A stretch of DNA of 64,000 bases from Gammaproteobacteria bacterium RIFCSPHIGHO2_12_FULL_39_24 (GCA_001802455.1 MGXZ01000002.1:44089-108088); one strand, 5' to 3'. Positions 24,994 through 33,890 are shown, numbered from the stretch's first letter. Program-made: numbers and translations. Notes: generated by a model from the letters alone, not told the origin.

Positions 24994-27558
24994 TTATATT
25001 TCGTTACTATATCCATAGTGCCCTCGATTCGAGAATATATCTTCAAATCCAGGTAAGGTCGAGGTCAACATATCTTCAGCGCGATTATTGCCAACGCTGC
25101 CCAATCCTTTTAATAGAAACTCAATGTAGTAAGTGGTTGTGTACTGACTCTGTGAAATTTGTCCGCCACTGACTTGTGTGGTTCCATTGTAATTATCAGC
25201 CAAAATAATACGCGTTGCCCAACAGCAAGTATCGTAAGATAAACCAACATACTGATTCTCAGGACGACGATGGGTGATGTCATAATAAGAGTAACCAAAA
25301 AAACGCCAACGATCCGTTAGCGGCCACAATAATCCTGCGGTGATGAGAGATGAATCGGTGCTAAAACCCAATGAATCGAAGGGCGTATCTGGATTGCCGT
25401 GTGCAAACTGATAATTCAACACCATGATTTGATGATCGTTCCAGTGATATTGCATTCCCACTTGTGCATTATTAACTTGTTTTAATACAGTATCCCAAGC
25501 TGCTTGTGTGTTGACTGATAGCATGGCATCGGGATTCCAACTGAGTTCGCCCGCAACGGGTGAAATAGTTTGAGTGGGAGTAGAACAACTTTGTAATAAA
25601 CACACTTGAGGATTGGCAAAATAATTAATAACGCCCAATTGTGCCGATAAAATATCGCTTGCATCGCTTGCACGTAAAATATCGCTCGTGAGTCCCAAAC
25701 TTAATTGATTGGCATTTTGAATGCGATCATAACCAGTGAATTGATTGATGGAATATAAATTCGTAATTGAAAATGGCAGTGATTGTGTATCAAAGTTAGG
25801 ATAATTATTTTGATTTAAGTATGGCGTATACAGATAAAAAAGTCTGGGCTCTAATGTTTGAATATAATTTTTTGATCCCCACTGCATCTGACGATTAAAA
25901 TATAAGCCAGAATCAATATCAACAATAGGCAGTGTGCGATTAATATCGTAATTAGGGCGAATTGATGTTGGTGTTGCTTTGGGTAACTCAGAAAAATAAC
26001 TGGTGGTATCGGCAATGATTTTTGGTGTAATAAATCCTGATGACCACATGATGGGGTGACTGAGTGTGGGTTGTAAATGAATTCTGTCACCAATAGGGCG
26101 TTGATAAGTGTAGGGAAAAAAATCACTCTGATAATCAAATTTAACAATCTGTCCATTCAAATTAAAATCATTGTTTGAAGCGAATTCGGGATACGAGGCA
26201 TTAAAATCCAATTCAGGTAAACGTGTATATTGATTTTGTGCGGGTTGATTGATTTGATCAATCGGATGCAATGTTTGATACGTTTGCACTAAAAAAATAT
26301 CTTGCCAATGCGTTCCTGTGTAATCTAATTCAGCAAAACTAGGTACTTGGTTATTACTTTGTTTTAAAAAGGCAGATTGAAAATCTTCTGCAAAATACGA
26401 ATCACTCAAATAACGTGCATAAAATTTTCCTGACCAATAATGATTAAATTCAACATCATTTTGAAAATCAATAAATGTGCGCTGAGCAGTAGAGGCTTTA
26501 AGTGCAGCGATATAAGGTGGCAAATCAGCATTGGAAGCAATAATGTTACCGGTAAAATTATTTAGCGTGTTTTGTCTGAATTGTGCAAATTCTCTGTCTT
26601 GTGGCATATAGCTTGCGTACAAAGATCCACTGGATACGCTGGTTAAATAACGAAATAAACCATTCAGTTGCCCGCCCCGTTCTGAATACCATTCGGGTGT
26701 TAACAGCAGATCGTAGTTGGGTGCGATACTCCCGTAATAAGGTTCACCAATATAAAATCCATGCGCAGTGGCGTATCCCATGGTTGGCGCAAGAAAACCT
26801 GATTTGCGCGCTGCATTCAGCGGAAATGAATAATAAGGCGTGTAAAAAATGGGGATTTTTTTAAAACGAATGACAACATTGTCTGCCGTGCCTTCGCCTT
26901 TGACATGATCCAAATTCATTTTTGTTGCAGAAATAGTCCATGCAGGATGAATGGGTGCGCACGTAGAATAAGTTGCATTGTGCAGATGAATGACAGTGGT
27001 ATTATCGCGATTAATTGTGCCGGCTGTACCCCATGCATCAAATGGCGTTGAAATGGATAATAATTCGTGTTGCCCAGCAATATGATAAATCGCGTGATGA
27101 AAGGTGAGTGTATTTTTTGCTACATTGTAATCCGCTTTTTTCCCCACCAACAGTTTTCCATGTTCTTGTGCATGCACATTTCCAGAAAGCTGAATGTCGG
27201 TGATTTTTCCGGTTTTGCGATTATGTAAAATAACGGCTTTATCAGCACGCAATAAACGACCAGGCTGATGAATTTCAACATCATCTTGTAAAATAGACGC
27301 GCCATCAGCACGAAAAATCACAGGCCCTTTTGCGGTGATGATAACGGGTGTGGTTTTATAAGATGGTGGCGTTGGTGTGTTTGCGATTTCAGTGGGTTCT
27401 TTGAAGTAGCCACCACACAAACTTCCCGTATGATCGGGTGCACTGCCGGTTTGCCAATTCAGTGCTTTTGCGACAGATGATTCTGCAAAAGCAATCAGGC
27501 CGTGTGATAAACAAACAGCAAACAAAATGACGCAGAAAAAATAAAATAACTTTTTCAC
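24994..27558 (-). CDS. lptD: LPS-assembly protein LptD
   Basis: A roughly 854-residue outer-membrane protein. The GTG at 27558 begins a normal signal peptide (KKLFYFFCVILFAVCLSHGLIAFA without its first residue); the frame extends to 27684 but that would add 42 unrelated residues and run into amgK. The N-terminal beta-jellyroll (DGASILQDDVEIHQPGRLLRADKA region) belongs to the OstA/LptA fold, and the C-terminal half is a large barrel. Two cysteine pairs expected for the LptD disulfides are plausible (CGGYF and TCAP near the N-terminus; CLLQSC and DTCCW late in the barrel). LptD with LptE inserts LPS into the outer leaflet. It is first in the lptD-surA-pdxA-ksgA order. Confidence 0.93.
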   Translation of the reverse strand: MKKLFYFFCVILFAVCLSHGLIAFAESSVAKALNWQTGSAPDHTGSLCGGYFKEPTEIANTPTPPSYKTTPVIITAKGPVIFRADGASILQDDVEIHQPGRLLRADKAVILHNRKTGKITDIQLSGNVHAQEHGKLLVGKKADYNVAKNTLTFHHAIYHIAGQHELLSISTPFDAWGTAGTINRDNTTVIHLHNATYSTCAPIHPAWTISATKMNLDHVKGEGTADNVVIRFKKIPIFYTPYYSFPLNAARKSGFLAPTMGYATAHGFYIGEPYYGSIAPNYDLLLTPEWYSERGGQLNGLFRYLTSVSSGSLYASYMPQDREFAQFRQNTLNNFTGNIIASNADLPPYIAALKASTAQRTFIDFQNDVEFNHYWSGKFYARYLSDSYFAEDFQSAFLKQSNNQVPSFAELDYTGTHWQDIFLVQTYQTLHPIDQINQPAQNQYTRLPELDFNASYPEFASNNDFNLNGQIVKFDYQSDFFPYTYQRPIGDRIHLQPTLSHPIMWSSGFITPKIIADTTSYFSELPKATPTSIRPNYDINRTLPIVDIDSGLYFNRQMQWGSKNYIQTLEPRLFYLYTPYLNQNNYPNFDTQSLPFSITNLYSINQFTGYDRIQNANQLSLGLTSDILRASDASDILSAQLGVINYFANPQVCLLQSCSTPTQTISPVAGELSWNPDAMLSVNTQAAWDTVLKQVNNAQVGMQYHWNDHQIMVLNYQFAHGNPDTPFDSLGFSTDSSLITAGLLWPLTDRWRFFGYSYYDITHRRPENQYVGLSYDTCCWATRIILADNYNGTTQVSGGQISQSQYTTTYYIEFLLKGLGSVGNNRAEDMLTSTLPGFEDIFSNRGHYGYSNEI

Positions 27559-27646
27559 AGATTTGAAAACCCCACACGCACAGTCCCATAGCAAGCCATG
27601 GGAAAACAAATTATACTCGTTCTCATTTAAGAAGCGAGTTAAACCC

Positions 27647-28624
27647 TTGTCGACTACTCTTACTGATACACGATTACACGCCATGCAAAAATGGCTGACG
27701 GCGCAGTTACCGCAACAATCAAATCAAATTCTTTTGCTTGCCGGTGACGCGAGTTTTCGGCGCTATTTTCGCGTGGTTTCGGGTGATCAGCAATTTGTTA
27801 TCATGGATGCACCGCCCGAATTGGAAAATTGCCATCCCTTTGTCACTATTGCAAAAACATTTCAAGATTCAGTTGTACGCTTGCCGCATGTTTTTGCCTG
27901 GGATCAACAGCAAGGGTTTTTATTATTATCCGATTTTGGCGATCAGCAGTTGTTGCCATTACTGAATGATCACTCTGCTGATGCGCTGTATCAATCCGCC
28001 TTGAACACATTAATTCAATTGCAGCAATGTGATGCGGTAGTCGATTATGTTGTTCCCCATTTTGATGATGCACAACTGTGGCGTGAGTTTGATATTTTTT
28101 TCACTTGGTATTTGCAAAAGCATTTACAAAAAATGATGCCAACATTAGATGAAAAAAATTTGCGAGAAACCTATCAATTATTAATTGCATCGGCGCATGA
28201 GCAACCCGTAGTTTTTGTGCATCGTGATTATCATTCGCGCAATATCATGTTATGTGCCGATCAGTCCTTGGGTATTTTAGATTTTCAAGATGCGGTGTGG
28301 GGACCGATTACCTATGACGCGGTTTCATTGCTGCGAGATTGTTATATCGCGTGGGATAATTCACAAGTAGAAAAATGGGTAAATTATTTTTATCAGCAAT
28401 TATTACGTGAAAATAAGATAAAAAATATTTCGTTTAACACTTTTTTGCGTTGGTTTGATTGGATGGGTTTGCAGCGACATCTAAAATGCCTCGGTATTTT
28501 TTCTCGATTGTTTTATCGTGATAACAAAGCGGGTTATTTAAAAGAAATTCCGCGTGTATTGAATTATGCATTATCGGTGTGTGAACGATATCCGGAATTA
28601 GGTACTTTAAAAAAAATACTTTGA
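27647..28624 (+). CDS. amgK: N-acetylmuramate/N-acetylglucosamine kinase AmgK
   Basis: A kinase of the aminoglycoside phosphotransferase fold: GDASFRRYFRV near the N-terminus, the catalytic HRDYHSRNIML and the metal-binding LDFQDAVWGPITYDAVSLLRD (quoted in parts: LDFQDAVWGP and YDAVSLL). AmgK phosphorylates MurNAc at C1, feeding MurU in the cell-wall recycling pathway found in Pseudomonas. The start is uncertain: homologues begin D-x-R-L about eight residues ahead of the motif W-L-x-x-Q-L-P, so I choose TTG 27647, which has GAAGCGAG upstream; ATG 27683 would omit those residues, and the frame upstream of 27647 overlaps lptD's N-terminus. murU follows after a structured repeat. Confidence 0.88.
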   Translation: MSTTLTDTRLHAMQKWLTAQLPQQSNQILLLAGDASFRRYFRVVSGDQQFVIMDAPPELENCHPFVTIAKTFQDSVVRLPHVFAWDQQQGFLLLSDFGDQQLLPLLNDHSADALYQSALNTLIQLQQCDAVVDYVVPHFDDAQLWREFDIFFTWYLQKHLQKMMPTLDEKNLRETYQLLIASAHEQPVVFVHRDYHSRNIMLCADQSLGILDFQDAVWGPITYDAVSLLRDCYIAWDNSQVEKWVNYFYQQLLRENKIKNISFNTFLRWFDWMGLQRHLKCLGIFSRLFYRDNKAGYLKEIPRVLNYALSVCERYPELGTLKKIL

Positions 28625-28629
28625 AATGT

Positions 28630-28807
28630 GAATTAAGCGCTAATTAAAGTAGCGAGAAGCCGTTGCAAGATCTCTTGTTTTTGTGTCATGTTCACGAAAA
28701 ACAAGAGTGTTGTAACGGCTGCGAGCGAATGCAAATTTTCAGCGCTTAATTCGCGTTGAAGCAGCGAGCGGATAACGGATTTTCTAAAGTATGAAATTCC
28801 TAACGGA
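28630..28807 (+). repeat. Structured dispersed repeat, copy A, in the murU leader
   Basis: Between amgK and murU. An outer 11-bp inverted repeat (GAATTAAGCGC at 28630-28640 with its complement at 28742-28752) encloses a long hairpin at 28659-28719. The hairpin tip, 28677-28702, is identical to 35726-35751 in copy B, whereas the lower stem differs yet still pairs. A shared tail, 28766-28807 (GAGCGGATA, then GATTTT and GAAA), runs into the murU ribosome binding site (GGAG). May be a structured RNA leader or a mobile palindrome. Confidence 0.7.
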
Positions 28808-28816
28808 GTTCGAACC

Positions 28817-29482
28817 ATGAAAGCCATGATTTTAGCAGCGGGTCGCGGCGAGCGCATGCGACCGCTGACGGCAACCACACCGAAACCTTTATTAAAAATT
28901 GGCAATACGACTTTAATTGAACACACATTGCATCAAGTGCATCTTGCAGGAATTCAGGATGTGGTGATTAATGTGCATCATTTGGGTGATCAGATTATTC
29001 AGTATTGTGGTGATGGCGCTGCTTTTGATTTATCGATTCGTTATTCCGTTGAACCAACATTATTAGAAACGGGTGGCGGTGTTTTTAATGCATTACCCTT
29101 GTTAGGCGATGAACCATTTTTATTATTAAGCGCTGATGTGTGGACGGATTTTCCATTGAAAAAATTATTGCAAAAAAAAATAAGTGGTGCGCATGTGGTG
29201 CTGGTTGATAATCCTGATTATCATCGTGACGGTGATTTTGCACTCGATGCAAATGGATTGGTTTGTATGGAGGGTGAAAAAAAATTAACTTATGCCAATA
29301 TTAGTATTATCCATCCTCGCTTATTTTATGGTGAAAATCACGGTGTTTTTCGTTTAACAAAAATATTGCGACCCGCCATTGAAAATAAAATGGTGATGGG
29401 TGAATGTTATGCGGGTGAATGGCATAACGTGGGAACAGTGGGTGATTTGGAGAAATTAGTTCGTGTCAAACAAATGCGTTAA
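28817..29482 (+). CDS. murU: N-acetylmuramate-1-phosphate uridylyltransferase MurU
   Basis: A 221-residue nucleotidyltransferase with MKAMILAAGRGERMRPLTA at the start (the G-x-G-x-R-M-x-P-x-T signature) and PKPLLKIGNTTLIEH, followed by LLETGGGVFNAL and SADVWTDFPL with the metal-binding Asp. Next to AmgK this is MurU, which makes UDP-MurNAc from MurNAc-1-phosphate and lets cells bypass MurA in recycling; by sequence alone it could be another sugar-phosphate nucleotidyltransferase. GGAG lies eight bases before the ATG. The last 27 bp overlap the convergent esterase gene. Confidence 0.88.
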   Translation: MKAMILAAGRGERMRPLTATTPKPLLKIGNTTLIEHTLHQVHLAGIQDVVINVHHLGDQIIQYCGDGAAFDLSIRYSVEPTLLETGGGVFNALPLLGDEPFLLLSADVWTDFPLKKLLQKKISGAHVVLVDNPDYHRDGDFALDANGLVCMEGEKKLTYANISIIHPRLFYGENHGVFRLTKILRPAIENKMVMGECYAGEWHNVGTVGDLEKLVRVKQMR

Positions 29483-30136
29483 CCATTTATGAATATCGTG
29501 AATTTCTTGTGAGGTGATTTCATGACCCATCGCATACTCGCGCCATTCGGCATTGAGGTGTGTACGACGAACAATGTCATAAGCCATTTTTCCTGCAAAA
29601 CAAGGCAGTGTCATATCTTGTGTTCCGTGTGCGATGAAGATGGGTGTGTGAATATTAGTGGGATGAGTTTTTTCACTATGCTCGTGTGACAAGGGCAAAT
29701 AGCATGATAATGCTAAAATACCCGCGATTTCTTGCGATTGACGAATGCCTGTGTAAAGCGCCAAGGCGCCTCCTTGTGAAAATCCGGCCAGCACAATACG
29801 ATTGGCTGGAATACCGTTCGCCATTTCTTGTTGTATGAGTTGAGTAATCGCTTGTTGTGATGCGTTGATTCCCTGCACATCTTCGTGTTTCAGATCAGAC
29901 AGACTGTACACGTCATACCACGCGCGTGTTGGCATTTGACCATTGATTGTGATGGGACGAACGGGGGCGTTTGGAAAAATAAATCGAAGTGGAAGACGAT
30001 CACCCTGACATAATGCTGGAATCAGTGAGTCAAAATCGCGATAATCAGCGCCTAAACCATGCATCCAAATAACAGAGCCAATGCTGGATTTATCGGGGTT
30101 AATAACATGTAGATCGAGTTCGTTTTTAATTGCCAT
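29456..30136 (-). CDS. Carboxylesterase/phospholipase family hydrolase
   Basis: A 226-residue alpha/beta hydrolase of the Abhydrolase_2 (carboxylesterase 2) family: VIWMHGLGADYRDF near the oxyanion region, nucleophile GFSQGGALALY with the Ser in the middle, the acid in AHGTQDMTLP and the His in MGHEITSQEI. The catalytic triad is therefore complete. Family members cleave short-chain esters or lysophospholipids in the cytoplasm; the natural substrate cannot be told from sequence. It is monocistronic, convergent with murU (27-bp overlap) and divergent from lptM. Confidence 0.88.
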   Translation of the reverse strand: MAIKNELDLHVINPDKSSIGSVIWMHGLGADYRDFDSLIPALCQGDRLPLRFIFPNAPVRPITINGQMPTRAWYDVYSLSDLKHEDVQGINASQQAITQLIQQEMANGIPANRIVLAGFSQGGALALYTGIRQSQEIAGILALSCYLPLSHEHSEKTHPTNIHTPIFIAHGTQDMTLPCFAGKMAYDIVRRTHLNAEWREYAMGHEITSQEIHDIHKWLTHLFDTN

Positions 30137-30205
30137 GCTGTCGCTTCTTTTTATGGTGTGTTGTAATTGTGATATTGACTACAATAATACCACGAGGAAT
30201 TTCAG

Positions 30206-30367
30206 TTGAAAAAATTGTTTTGCATCATTAGTGCGTGTTTTTTGCTTGTGGGTTGTGGTCAATATGGTTCGTTGTATTTGCCAGCGAATAAACTTAAGGA
30301 ACATGCTAACAAAAAACCCGTTAATACTTCAGTGCGTTCATACACAACGCAGGCGGCACCATTATGA
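30206..30367 (+). CDS. lptM: LPS translocon maturation lipoprotein LptM
   Basis: A 53-residue lipoprotein that is easy to miss because it starts with TTG (30206) and is short. GAGGA lies seven bases upstream. The signal peptide ends in the lipobox LLVGC, and the mature protein begins CGQYGSLYLP, matching the family motif C-G-x-x-G-x-L-Y-L-P of YifL/LptM, followed by a disordered tail. LptM helps LptD fold and form its native disulfides at the outer membrane. It overlaps dapF by 4 bp (ATGA), its usual neighbour in gammaproteobacteria. Confidence 0.88.
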   Translation: MKKLFCIISACFLLVGCGQYGSLYLPANKLKEHANKKPVNTSVRSYTTQAAPL

Positions 30368-31236
30368 ATTTTAAGTTTACTAAAATGCAAGCGCTGGGAA
30401 ATGATTTTGTGGTGATTAATTTGATTTCACAATCGATTTCCATTTCAGCGGAATTTATTCAATTGTTAGCAGATCGTCACCGCGGCGTGGGTTGTGATCA
30501 AGTGTTGCTATTAACACAATCGAATCATACACAAGCGGATTTTGGATACCGCATTTTTAATGCGGATGGTGGTGAAGTGTTTCAGTGTGGAAATGGTGCG
30601 CGTTGTATCGGTTTATATGTTTGGCAAAATCAGTTAAGTGATAAAAAAATAATTTGCTTTGAAACAACGCGCGGTATTATTCGAGCTCAGCGTTCTGAAA
30701 ACAGCGATATTATCGTTGATATTGCGAAGCCTGATTTTAATCCCACTGGTTTACCTTTTTGTACTGCCGAAAAAAAACCACCCTATCATTTGCAACTTGC
30801 ACAACACACCATCACATTTGATGTCGTGAGTGTGGGTAATCCGCATTGTGTGATAGTGAATTCCAAATTGTCTGAAACAGACAAAATATCGATTGGAAAA
30901 CAATTAAATGCGCATCCTGCTTTTCCGGAAGGAGTCAATGTTGGATTTGTGAAAATGGTTTCGAGACAGCGTATTGATTTGTGTGTATATGAACGGGGCG
31001 TTGGAATGACGCAAGCCTGTGGCAGCGGAGCCTGTGCCGCAGTTGCGGTGGGAATTCAACGCGATGCATTGGATAGACGCGTGACTGTTCAGCAAATGGG
31101 TGGTGCAGTGGTTGTTGAGTGGAAATCACTGGATTTGCCGATACAATTGAGTGGTACCGCAAACACTGTTTTTGAGGGTGTGTGGAAAGAAGCAAAACTT
31201 CCATCGCATCAAAATAAAATGACATCGAAGCCCTGA
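30364..31236 (+). CDS. dapF: Diaminopimelate epimerase
   Basis: A 290-residue protein with both halves of the epimerase: FTKMQALGNDFVV at the start, catalytic Cys near residue 75 in QCGNGARCIG, and the second catalytic Cys near residue 219 in ACGSGACAAVAVG. It interconverts LL- and meso-diaminopimelate for peptidoglycan and lysine synthesis in the cytoplasm. It follows lptM with a 4-bp overlap. The C-terminal 20 residues (after NTVFEGVW) are a polar extension. In many relatives lysA precedes and xerC follows; neither is here. Confidence 0.95.
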   Translation: MNFKFTKMQALGNDFVVINLISQSISISAEFIQLLADRHRGVGCDQVLLLTQSNHTQADFGYRIFNADGGEVFQCGNGARCIGLYVWQNQLSDKKIICFETTRGIIRAQRSENSDIIVDIAKPDFNPTGLPFCTAEKKPPYHLQLAQHTITFDVVSVGNPHCVIVNSKLSETDKISIGKQLNAHPAFPEGVNVGFVKMVSRQRIDLCVYERGVGMTQACGSGACAAVAVGIQRDALDRRVTVQQMGGAVVVEWKSLDLPIQLSGTANTVFEGVWKEAKLPSHQNKMTSKP

Positions 31237-31251
31237 ACTTCCAAGATAATG

Positions 31252-31279
31252 TTGCTCATTTTAACCAATCAGATAGAAT
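31252..31279 (+). promoter_or_regulatory. Candidate sigma-70 promoter for dksA
   Basis: TTGCTC (31252-31257) and TAGAAT (31274-31279) are separated by 16 bp, 46 bp upstream of the dksA start, in the gap after dapF. The -10 hexamer is the same as at the rRNA promoter at 63483. A GAGGAG ribosome binding site follows before the ATG at 31325. Confidence 0.5.
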
Positions 31280-31324
31280 TACCCGATTAGTTCTGGAGGC
31301 GATTTACTTTACGAGGAGCAAGCC

Positions 31325-32224
31325 ATGGTTACCAAGAAAAAAAATACAAACAAAAAAAACAGAAGTTCGATAAAGAAGGTGGTATCAAAAGTGGCTAAGT
31401 CAAAAAAAATGGCAACAAAGACGAAAAAATCAGCGAAAAAAATAGTTAACAATAAAAAAACAACGGTCAAATCAAAAAGCGCCACATCAAAAAGTACAAA
31501 GCAAATAAAAAAACCGATTTCAAAAAAAGTGACGAAACCCGTTGCAAAAAAAATCATTAAAAAAATAACAAAAAAAGGTGCAGTAAAGCCAATTCCTAAA
31601 ATTGTCAATAAAGCAGTTAAGATTACCACTAAAAAAATAGCGTCATCACCCTCATTGAAATCCATTAAAACAGCCGAGGTTGTTTTAAAAACAATTCCAA
31701 AGAAGTCCACTATGAATATGAACATCAGTCAGCAGAATAAAATAATGTCTCAAGAACCAGTCGATTTTGCACCAATAGATCAAACCGTATTAAGAAAACC
31801 GACTACTTTGTTGGGCGCATTAGAGTTTACGCCTTATTTACCAAAAGAAAATGAAACGTACATGAATGAACATCAGCGTGAACATTTTAGAAAAATTCTG
31901 ATGGCGTGGAAGCAACAGCTGATGAGTGATGTCGATACCACGGTGGGACATCTGAAAGAAGAAGCGGTTTTTTATGCTGACCCGGTCGATCGCGCCTCTC
32001 AAGAAGAAGGGTTTAATCTCGAATTGCGTACGCGAGATCGTGAGCGTAGATTAATTAAAAAAATTGAGCAGTCACTTGATTTATTGGTCACCAATGAATA
32101 TGGTTTGTGTGAAGATTGTGGTGCAGAAATTGGTATTCGTCGATTAGAAGCGCGTCCCACCGCAGTGAAATGCATTGATTGTAAAACATTTCAAGAAATT
32201 CGCGAAAAACAATTGGGTGGTTAA
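31325..32224 (+). CDS. dksA: DksA with a long lysine-rich N-terminal extension
   Basis: The last 135 residues are a full DksA: the coiled-coil tip ADPVDRASQEEGF with its conserved Asp residues, RDRERRLIKKIEQSL, and the four-Cys zinc finger (Cys near residues 262, 265, 283 and 286; CEDCG and CIDC). DksA binds the RNA polymerase secondary channel and works with ppGpp on rRNA and amino-acid promoters. The first 135 residues are almost only Lys, Ser, Thr, Ala and Val, like a histone H1 or Hc1 tail, which should bind DNA or RNA. E. coli DksA has 151 residues, so the gene doubled its length. An ATG close to residue 134 could in principle start a short form (MNMNISQQNK). Confidence 0.93.
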   Translation: MVTKKKNTNKKNRSSIKKVVSKVAKSKKMATKTKKSAKKIVNNKKTTVKSKSATSKSTKQIKKPISKKVTKPVAKKIIKKITKKGAVKPIPKIVNKAVKITTKKIASSPSLKSIKTAEVVLKTIPKKSTMNMNISQQNKIMSQEPVDFAPIDQTVLRKPTTLLGALEFTPYLPKENETYMNEHQREHFRKILMAWKQQLMSDVDTTVGHLKEEAVFYADPVDRASQEEGFNLELRTRDRERRLIKKIEQSLDLLVTNEYGLCEDCGAEIGIRRLEARPTAVKCIDCKTFQEIREKQLGG

Positions 32225-32233
32225 GCGGCCTCA

Positions 32234-32614
32234 ATGTCAGCCAAAATTATTATTTCGAATTTAGTTGTGCACGCTGTGATTGGCGTGCATAAACAAGAAC
32301 AACGCATTCAACAAACCCTGTCAATTGATTTTATTTATGCTGTCGACATTGATCGTGCGACGAGACAAGATATTTTGGCGGACACACAAGATTATTCCGC
32401 GATATGTCACAGTATTATCGATTTTGTCGAAAAAAATCCTACGCGATTGCTTGAGACACTTGCAAAAAAATTAGCAGATCATTTGCAACAGCAATTTCAA
32501 TTCAGCGAGTTTGAATTATCCATTACCAAAAAACCCGCGGATATGCCGTTTATGGACGGGGTGCGGGTGGTGTTGGGGTCATCGCGTTTTGCGGCGGGTG
32601 GGATTGGGATTTGA
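32234..32614 (+). CDS. folB: Dihydroneopterin aldolase
   Basis: A 126-residue FolB/FolX-family protein: NLVVHAVIGVHKQEQRIQQT at the start, with the Glu of HKQEQR matching the substrate-binding Glu; the TQDYSAICHSIIDFVE segment with its Tyr; and a late Lys in LSITKKPADMP. It converts 7,8-dihydroneopterin to 6-hydroxymethyl-dihydropterin and glycolaldehyde in folate synthesis. It lies 9 bp after dksA. Its last 65 bp are antisense to the orphan gene at 32550; the C-terminal part of FolB is short of obvious conservation there (RFAAGGIGI). Confidence 0.9.
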   Translation: MSAKIIISNLVVHAVIGVHKQEQRIQQTLSIDFIYAVDIDRATRQDILADTQDYSAICHSIIDFVEKNPTRLLETLAKKLADHLQQQFQFSEFELSITKKPADMPFMDGVRVVLGSSRFAAGGIGI

Positions 32615-33104
32615 ATAATGTAGTGGAAGTTGGCGCTGTTAGAAATTTTTCGATTAATGTTGAATACTCCGGAAAACGAGCTCTTGCAGCAGGAGACCAA
32701 GATGCTACTTGGAGCATGTTCCCAGATTTTTTTTGCAAATACGCATGTATCGCTGGTATGAAACGTAGTAACTTGTCATCATGCATGATATTATTCATGA
32801 TATTATTCATGATATAGAGCATCAGAATAGTGGTAAGTCCCATGTTATTTGCAGGCAGTATCGCACACGTTAATTGCAGTGTATCTTCGTATAAAATGCA
32901 TTCTGTATTTGTGTTAAAAAACTTAGAAATCTCTGCATCAAGTTGACTAATTTTCTCACAATATTTAAGATAATCATCCCATGATATTTCTGGTAGTGCG
33001 CTACCAGTAGCAATTGTTTTGAGAAAGCAATTGTCTTCAATGTATTGCAATGTTGTTGTAGCCTCACTGACTAAAGTCTTGATCCGATCAATGTTTGTTA
33101 ACAT
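32550..33104 (-). CDS. Small orphan protein with Pro-rich tail
   Basis: I do not recognise this 184-residue protein. The ATG at 33104 has GAGGA eight bases upstream, so translation is likely. It is mainly helical, with a few cysteines and no signal peptide, and ends in a Pro/Thr-rich tail (MTPTPPAPRP). The middle carries MNNIMNNIMHD, encoded by a 12-nt tandem repeat. The 3' end overlaps folB by 65 bp on the opposite strand, and the tail reads antisense to folB's last codons, as if the frame simply ran on into folB until a stop. A short lineage-specific protein is the best description. Confidence 0.6.
   Translation of the reverse strand: MLTNIDRIKTLVSEATTTLQYIEDNCFLKTIATGSALPEISWDDYLKYCEKISQLDAEISKFFNTNTECILYEDTLQLTCAILPANNMGLTTILMLYIMNNIMNNIMHDDKLLRFIPAIHAYLQKKSGNMLQVASWSPAARARFPEYSTLIEKFLTAPTSTTLFKSQSHPPQNAMTPTPPAPRP
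32784..32815. repeat. 12-nt tandem repeat inside the orphan gene
   Basis: The unit CATGATATTATT occurs 2.7 times in a row and codes for the repeated tetrapeptide MNNI in the minus-strand orphan gene. Because the unit is a multiple of three, a change in copy number would not shift the frame. Confidence 0.8.
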
Positions 33105-33131
33105 ATTGAAGTCCTCATCAACGAGGCGGTA

Positions 33132-33890
33132 CTATACCAATCTTCCTGCGTCAACTGCAATAGTTTGTCCTGTAATAGAATGATGTTCTGCTAAAAATAG
33201 CGCTGCTTTTGCAATGTCATTTAAATCAACTTGTTTTTGTAATAAGGTGGCTGACAAGATGGCTTGTTTTTTTTCTTCTGAATAATTATTTTTTCCTTCT
33301 GGCCACAGTACATTACCCGGTGCTATCGCATTAACACGAATGGTAGGTGCTAATTCAACTGCGAGTGATCTGGTTAACATGCGCAATCCTGCTTTGGCGC
33401 AACTGTAAACAGAATAATTTTTCATCGGTGTTTTTGCATGAATATCTGTGATATTAATAATATTACCGCGTGATTCGCGCAAGGCGTTAGCGGCTGCTTG
33501 TGATAAAAAAAGGGGTGCCTTGAGATTACTGTTCAACAAATCATGCCAATCATTTTCAGTGATATTGCCAACGGGTGTGGGTGCGAAGGTGGATGCGTTA
33601 TTAATTAATACATCCAATCTATTCCAGCGCGCAATACTGTCTTGGATTAATTTTTCATATGCATTTTGTTGGTTTAAATCAGCGTGAATCGCAATGGCTG
33701 AATTATTTCTGCGATGATTCAGCGCATCAATTAATTTCTGCGCATCTTGTTTTGAATGGCGATAATGTACGATCACGTTGTAATGGTGTTGATGAAAATA
33801 ATCTGCAATACCAGCGCCAATGCGACGCGCAGCGCCGGTGATGAGCACAACCGGATTTTCTTTTTTCTCTCCCTGGTTTTTTTCATTCAT
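33132..33890 (-). CDS. SDR-family pteridine reductase (FolM/PTR1-like)
   Basis: A 252-residue short-chain dehydrogenase. The cofactor motif reads LITGAARRIGAGIA; the R-R-I-G variant of T-G-x-x-x-x-I-G is typical of pteridine reductases such as FolM and Leishmania PTR1, which use NADPH to reduce dihydrofolate, dihydrobiopterin or dihydromonapterin. NNAST and the catalytic Tyr-Lys (YSVYSCAKAGL) and VNAIAPGNVLWP are present. The start fits a roughly 18-residue basic N-terminus. Closeness to folB and the 6-PTP-synthase homologue supports a pterin substrate. It is divergent from the MidA-family methyltransferase. Confidence 0.85.
   Translation of the reverse strand: MNEKNQGEKKENPVVLITGAARRIGAGIADYFHQHHYNVIVHYRHSKQDAQKLIDALNHRRNNSAIAIHADLNQQNAYEKLIQDSIARWNRLDVLINNASTFAPTPVGNITENDWHDLLNSNLKAPLFLSQAAANALRESRGNIINITDIHAKTPMKNYSVYSCAKAGLRMLTRSLAVELAPTIRVNAIAPGNVLWPEGKNNYSEEKKQAILSATLLQKQVDLNDIAKAALFLAEHHSITGQTIAVDAGRLV

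Noticed and set aside
31309..31725. 138-residue minus-strand frame opposite the dksA extension, very hydrophobic
   Set aside because: It is the antisense of a Lys-rich (AAA/AAG) stretch, which automatically gives Phe/Leu codons; dksA on the plus strand has a promoter, a ribosome binding site and a known domain.
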